Assembly (NCBI GenBank): GCA_036380695.1
Contig: DASVEG010000242.1
Coordinates: forward strand, 1-9,645
From: DASVEG01 sp036380695
Lineage (GTDB): Bacteria > Actinomycetota > Acidimicrobiia > Acidimicrobiales > CADCTF01
Length of the DNA: 9,645 nt
Direction: 5' to 3'
Of the stretch, positions 6,187-9,645 are shown piece after piece. Below the pieces are notes generated by a model. That model saw only the letters and a program-made list of their open reading frames with translations, had not been told where the DNA came from and did no database searches. A program made the position numbers and the translations under genes. Each line of letters opens with the position of its first letter. Within the stretch, counting starts at the first letter, position 1.

Positions 6187-7164
6187 ATGATTCGGCTGGA
6201 GTCGCTGACGAAGCGCTTCCCGAACGGCCAGATCGCCGTCGACGGGCTGTCGCTCGACGTGGCCGCCGGCGAGGTCGTCGTGCTGGTCGGCCCGTCGGGA
6301 TGCGGCAAGACGACGACCCTCAAGATGATCAACCGCCTCGTCGAGCCGACCTCGGGACGGGTGCTTCTCGACGGGGAGGACGTCGGCCGGGCCGACCCCG
6401 TCGCTCTGCGCAGGCGGATGGGCTACGTGATCCAGCAAGTCGGGTTGTTCCCGCACCAGACGGTGGCGGAGAACGTGGCGACGGTCCCCCGCCTCCTCGG
6501 GTGGGATCGCGCGCGGGTGCGCGCCAGGGTCGGCGAGCTGCTCGAGCTCGTGGGGCTCGACGCGGACACGTACGGCCGCCGCTACCCGAACCAACTCTCG
6601 GGCGGGCAGCGTCAGCGCGTCGGCGTCGCCAGGGCGCTCGGGGCGGACCCTCCCGTGCTGCTCATGGACGAGCCGTTCGGCGCCATCGACCCCATCACCC
6701 GTTCGCGCCTGCAGGACGAATTCCTCCGGCTGCAGCGCGCCCTCCGTAAGACCGTCGTGTTCGTGACCCACGACGTCGAGGAAGCCGTGAAGCTCGGCGA
6801 CCGCATCGCGGTGCTCGGCTCGGCCGGGAGGCTGGAGCAGTACGACGTGCCGGCGCGGGTGCTGGGCCGGCCGGCGTCTGCGTTCGTCGCCGACTTCGTC
6901 GGGGCCGACCGCGGGATCAAGGCGCTCGCGGTCACGCCTATCGCGCCGGGGTCGCTGCGACCCGTCGACGAAACCGAGGCCGGCGCTGCGCCGGGCGCGC
7001 CACGGATCGCCGCGACGGCGTCGCTCGCCGACGCGCTCTCGGCGCTACTGACCTCGGACGCGAAGCAGGTGCACGTCGTCGACGGAGACCGGGTGCTCGG
7101 TGCGATCGACGCGGCGGGGATCCACGCCGCCGCCAGGAACGCCGCGCCAGAGCGAGAAGGCTGA
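6187..7164 (+). CDS. Osmoprotectant ABC transporter ATP-binding protein
   Basis: This 325-residue cytoplasmic ATPase should power the importer whose permeases and binding protein are encoded divergently. All nucleotide-binding motifs are intact: Walker A GPSGCGKT (35-42), Q-loop VIQQVGLFPHQTV with Q83/Q84, signature LSGGQRQR (137-144), Walker B VLLMDE (157-162), D-loop GAID, and switch His H194 (FVTHD). KMINRLVEPTSG and QQVGLFPH are characteristic of the OpuCA/ProV/OsmV subfamily. After residue 240 there is a single, weak CBS-like segment (about 273-320, with QVHVVDGDRVLGAIDAAGI) where OpuCA proteins usually carry a tandem CBS pair used for ionic-strength sensing, so osmotic gating may be reduced or different. 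The ATG at 6187 matches the family N terminus (MIRLESLTKRFPNG); the frame extends upstream only as antisense shadow of the permease. No Shine-Dalgarno is present. Confidence 0.93.
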   Translation: MIRLESLTKRFPNGQIAVDGLSLDVAAGEVVVLVGPSGCGKTTTLKMINRLVEPTSGRVLLDGEDVGRADPVALRRRMGYVIQQVGLFPHQTVAENVATVPRLLGWDRARVRARVGELLELVGLDADTYGRRYPNQLSGGQRQRVGVARALGADPPVLLMDEPFGAIDPITRSRLQDEFLRLQRALRKTVVFVTHDVEEAVKLGDRIAVLGSAGRLEQYDVPARVLGRPASAFVADFVGADRGIKALAVTPIAPGSLRPVDETEAGAAPGAPRIAATASLADALSALLTSDAKQVHVVDGDRVLGAIDAAGIHAAARNAAPEREG

Positions 7165-7256
7165 CGGCAGACCGTAAGTCGCGGCTCACCTGCTCGTTCC
7201 CCCTCCGTAGCCGGGCGGCGGATGCTCGGTGGGCTCGGCGTCGCTGATGAGCGGGA
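7165..7256. other. Convergent intergenic gap without a clear terminator
   Basis: This 92-nt gap separates the converging osmoprotectant ATPase and metal permease genes. The only local stem right after the ATPase stop is ACGG-CAGA-CCGT at 7164-7175, too short to call a terminator. On the minus strand, nt 7256-7186 read as a coding-like tail (ISDAEPTEHPPPGYGGGTSR then TGA) in a frame different from the permease, with no start codon of its own. Confidence 0.5.
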
Positions 7257-8099
7257 TCAGGCGGCGTCGAGCCCGCGCGTCCTGCCCAGGCCGCGCACGC
7301 CCGTCGCGAGGAACACCACCGCGAACGCGGCCGCGGCGACGAGCACGATCATCGGGCCGGACGGGATGTCGAGGTGATAGCTCGTGAGCATCCCGGTGAA
7401 CCCGGCGGCCGCTCCGATCACCGTCGACAGCACCAGCATCCGGGAGAAGCTGTTGGTCACCATCCGCGCCACGACCGGAGGGATCACCAGCGCAGCGGCC
7501 ACGAGCATGACGCCGAGCACCTTCATCGTCGTGAGGATGGTGGCGGCGAGGAGCAGCATGAGCACCGCGTCGAGGCGGGCCGTCTTGACCCCGGACACCT
7601 CGGCGACGTCGGGGTCGAACGTGGCGAACAGCAGCGGCCGGTAGGCGAGCACGACGACCGTCACCGCTGTCACCGCGACCACGGCGACGAGCCAGACCTG
7701 CGCGCGATCCACGCCGAGCACGTTGCCGAACAGGTAGGTGTCGGGGTTCTCTCCGGCTGAGCCGAACTTGCCGAGCAGGGCGAGCCCGATGGCGAACGAC
7801 GCCGTCGTCACCACGCCGATCGCCGCGTCGGAGCCGATCGGGCGCCTCCGGGTCACCGCGCCGATGAGCAGCGCGGACGCGAAACCCCACGCGCCGGCGC
7901 CGACGAACAGGTTGACGCCCGCGAGCGCGCTCGCCGCGAAGCCTCCGAAGATCGCGTGCGACAGCCCATGGCCGATGTAGCTCATGCCGCGGAGCACGAC
8001 GTACGTGCCGACCAAGCCGCACAGCGCGCCGGCAACCGTCGCGACCGCGATGCCGTTGCGGAAGAACTCGTAGTCGAACGGCCGGAGCACGCCGTCCAT
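7257..8099 (-). CDS. Metal ABC transporter permease (ABC-3 family, Zn/Mn type)
   Basis: This 280-residue polytopic inner-membrane protein belongs to the ZnuB/TroC/MntB family and forms the divalent-cation channel of the importer. Seven to eight hydrophobic segments are visible. Family landmarks are GTYVVLRGMSYIGHGLSHAI near the N terminus, GVMLVAAALVIPPVVARMVT in the ATPase-contact/central helix region, and GMLTSYHLDIPSGPMIVLV near the end. The ATG at 8099 overlaps the ATPase stop by one base (TGATG), with GAGG five nt upstream inside the ATPase gene, so expression is coupled. It is the last gene of the operon in this window. Length is usual for the family. The frame continues well upstream as shadow. 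The metal (Zn, Mn or Fe) is not set by the permease sequence alone. Confidence 0.92.
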   Translation of the reverse strand: MDGVLRPFDYEFFRNGIAVATVAGALCGLVGTYVVLRGMSYIGHGLSHAIFGGFAASALAGVNLFVGAGAWGFASALLIGAVTRRRPIGSDAAIGVVTTASFAIGLALLGKFGSAGENPDTYLFGNVLGVDRAQVWLVAVVAVTAVTVVVLAYRPLLFATFDPDVAEVSGVKTARLDAVLMLLLAATILTTMKVLGVMLVAAALVIPPVVARMVTNSFSRMLVLSTVIGAAAGFTGMLTSYHLDIPSGPMIVLVAAAAFAVVFLATGVRGLGRTRGLDAA

Positions 8100-8893
8100 C
8101 AGGGCCTCATCTTCAGCACGCTCGCCCTGCCCGTTGTGCCGGTCGCTCGGGGCCGGTGCCACTCGTCGACGACGACGGGCATGCCGCCGTGCTCGAGCAC
8201 TTCCATGCGGGCGCCATAGGTGCGCTCGAGCACGTCCGGCCGCAACACCTCGTGGGGCGGGCCGGCTGCGATCACGGTCCGGTTGAGGCAGACGATCTGC
8301 GGCAGGTGCGCCGCGATCCCGTTGAGGTCGTGCGTCGTGAGCACGACGGCGAGGCCGTACGCGTTGAGGTCGGTGAGGAGGTGGAGGATCTCGTGGCGGG
8401 TACGAACGTCGACACCCGACGTCGGCTCGTCGAGCAGGAGCACGTCGGGCTTGCCGATCAGCGCCCTGGCGAGGAACACGCGCTGCTGTTGCCCGCCGGA
8501 GAGCTCGCGGATATGACGCTCTTCGAGCTCGCCGATGCCGAGCGCGTCGAGCGTGCGGGCGACGTCGGCCTTCTCCTCCTTGCTCGCCCACGGCCGCCTG
8601 CGGCTCGCCGCCCTCGCCATCAACACGCACTCGCCGACCGTCACCGGGAAGTTCCAGTCGACCGTCTCGAGCTGCGGCACGTAGCCGACGGACAGCGAGC
8701 GGCGGCGCTCGACCGCGCCGGTAACGGGCGTGACGCTGCCGGTGACGGCGCGCAGCAGCGTGGTCTTCCCCGACCCCGACGGCCCCACGACGCCGACGAA
8801 GTCGCCCGGCTCGACCGCGAGGTCGACGGCGTCGAGCACGACGTCGGCGCCGTAGGTGCAGGTGACCTCGCGGAGGCGGAACAGGCCCGTCAT
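8099..8893 (-). CDS. Metal ABC transporter ATP-binding protein
   Basis: This 264-residue ATPase energises the metal importer. Motifs are intact: Walker A GPSGSGKT (37-44), Q-loop YVPQLETVDWNFPVTV (71-86), signature LSGGQQQR (131-138), Walker B VLLLDE (151-156), and H188 in TTHDLN. The VDWxFPVTV stretch is typical of the ZnuC/MntB/SitB/TroB group and separates it from other importer ATPases. A C-terminal extension after about residue 220 (YGARMEVLEHGGMPVVVDEWHRP) carries two His and several acidic residues; similar tails occur in the group. The ATG at 8893 overlaps the binding-protein stop as ATGA and has GAGGT 7 nt upstream. Its own stop overlaps the permease start. The frame extends upstream to 9475 only as shadow of the binding-protein gene. 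Confidence 0.93.
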   Translation of the reverse strand: MTGLFRLREVTCTYGADVVLDAVDLAVEPGDFVGVVGPSGSGKTTLLRAVTGSVTPVTGAVERRRSLSVGYVPQLETVDWNFPVTVGECVLMARAASRRRPWASKEEKADVARTLDALGIGELEERHIRELSGGQQQRVFLARALIGKPDVLLLDEPTSGVDVRTRHEILHLLTDLNAYGLAVVLTTHDLNGIAAHLPQIVCLNRTVIAAGPPHEVLRPDVLERTYGARMEVLEHGGMPVVVDEWHRPRATGTTGRASVLKMRP

Positions 8894-9645
8894 TGCGGGT
8901 ACCTCGCCTGGTCGGGAGCGACATCGGCGACATCGAGCGCTTCGAGCGCGGACGGATCGCCGCCGAGCGCTCGCACCATCGTCACGTAGTCGAAGCGCAT
9001 GAGGCCGAGCCACGAGTGCTCGGGGTCGCCCGGCTCGCCGGGCAGGTCGTCGTCGCGTAACTCGTCGACGTAGCGGACGCCGGCCTCTCGCCCGATCTGC
9101 TCGAGCACCGGGCTGGCGAACACCTCGCTGCCGAAGATCGCGGGCACGTCCTCCTCCCGCACTTGTTCGATCAACGCCGCCAGCTCCTTGGGTGTGGGGT
9201 CGTCGAAGCTCTCGACCTGGATGGCGCCGATGACGGTCCAGTCGTACGTGCGCGCGAAGTAGGCGTAGGCATCGTGGTACGTGAGCAGCTTTCGCTGCGG
9301 GCGCCGGATCGTGTCGGTGGCCTCTCGCAGCGCGACGTCGAAGTCGTGCAGCTTGGCTTGGAGGCGATCGCGGTTCCCCGTATACGCGACCCGCGCGTCC
9401 ACGTCGGTCTCCACGTCTTGGACCGTGTCGTGGATGACGTCGACGTACCGGCGTGCGAACGTCGGGTCGGTCCACAGGTGGGGGTTGGGCTTGCCGCCGG
9501 AACGAGGGAACGAGAAGTCGTAGATGTACTCGTCCTCGCTCAGGACCTCGTCGCCGAGCATGACCAACCGGGCGCCATCGCGCTTGTGCTTGCGGGCCAG
9601 CTCGAGCGTCGGGTCCTCGAGACGCAGCCCGTTGACGAAGATCAC
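8890..9645 (-). CDS. Metal ABC transporter substrate-binding protein, TroA/ZnuA family (5'-truncated)
   Basis: The 251 visible residues are the C-terminal part of a cluster A-I metal-binding protein; the gene enters from beyond the right edge, so the first codon seen (GTG, read as V in VIFVNGLRLED) is internal. IFVNGLRLED follows the region that carries the first ligand in homologues, so the signal peptide and first His are missing here. Visible candidate ligands are H56 (NPHLWTDP), H124 (LTYHDAYAYF) and D194 (RYVDEL), matching the His/His/His/Asp arrangement of Treponema TroA rather than the Glu-containing set of PsaA/MntC. There is no His-rich loop of the kind found in many ZnuA proteins. 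The end, GLMRFDYVTMVRALGG, is typical. The stop shares ATGA with the ATPase start. Zn or Mn are both plausible substrates. Confidence 0.92.
   Translation of the reverse strand: MIFVNGLRLEDPTLELARKHKRDGARLVMLGDEVLSEDEYIYDFSFPRSGGKPNPHLWTDPTFARRYVDVIHDTVQDVETDVDARVAYTGNRDRLQAKLHDFDVALREATDTIRRPQRKLLTYHDAYAYFARTYDWTVIGAIQVESFDDPTPKELAALIEQVREEDVPAIFGSEVFASPVLEQIGREAGVRYVDELRDDDLPGEPGDPEHSWLGLMRFDYVTMVRALGGDPSALEALDVADVAPDQARYPQ

Noticed and set aside
6938..7189. 83-codon minus-strand frame with GTG start and upstream GGAGG-like sequence
   Set aside because: The start context is tempting, but the product is dominated by Arg/Ser/Pro and is antisense to the conserved 3' part of the ATPase gene; more likely a shadow.
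7186..8022. 278-codon minus-strand frame through the metal permease gene
   Set aside because: Arg-rich shadow of the permease. Only its last 24 codons lie outside the permease, and these are reported separately as a low-interest observation.
1..9645. Search for CRISPR arrays, insertion sequences, tRNA genes and toxin-antitoxin or phage-defence genes
   Set aside because: No regularly spaced repeats, transposase motifs, cloverleaf sequences or defence-type domains were visible; every long gene belongs to a recognisable housekeeping, stress or transport family.

Overview
The window is GC-rich on both strands (about 70% by eye). It has densely packed genes, strong G/C bias at third codon positions, and long antisense shadow reading frames throughout. 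This base composition, together with an AAA/TPR regulator, hemerythrin and actinobacterial-style lipoprotein and transporter genes, suggests a free-living member of the Actinomycetota. A deep lineage such as Acidimicrobiia or Thermoleophilia is possible, but the lineage is a guess. I see no insertion sequences, phage genes, tRNA or rRNA genes, or CRISPR arrays.

Layout from left to right. (1) Positions 3-2336 (+) hold the C-terminal part of a large STAND-like AAA ATPase with a TPR-like helical array; its N terminus lies outside the window. (2) Positions 2372-3198 (+) hold a hemerythrin-domain protein and a small acidic protein whose start codon overlaps the hemerythrin stop (ATGA). (3) Positions 3186-3360 are a convergent intergenic region with three hairpins, probably a two-way terminator. 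(4) Positions 3343-3693 (-) encode a short Hsp20/alpha-crystallin chaperone. (5) Positions 3745-7164 hold a complete osmoprotectant (glycine betaine/choline/proline-type) ABC importer. Two permeases and a lipoprotein binding protein lie on the minus strand, and the ATPase is transcribed divergently from a 32-bp shared start region. (6) Positions 7257-9645 (-) hold a TroA/ZnuA-type metal ABC importer in the order binding protein (cut by the window edge), ATPase, permease, all with overlapping start and stop codons.

The middle of the window reads as a stress and homeostasis neighbourhood: osmolyte uptake, a small heat-shock chaperone, an iron- or O2-binding hemerythrin and divalent metal uptake. 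None of these families is new. The most noteworthy structure is the osmoprotectant divergon: the two start codons are exactly equidistant from the centre of a 16-bp dyad that contains overlapping -10-like hexamers on opposite strands, and neither start has a recognisable Shine-Dalgarno sequence. Other points worth checking are the coupled hemerythrin/acidic-protein pair, the multi-hairpin convergent terminator, and a short coding-like tail after the metal permease stop. I found no convincing evidence of an entirely undescribed system.
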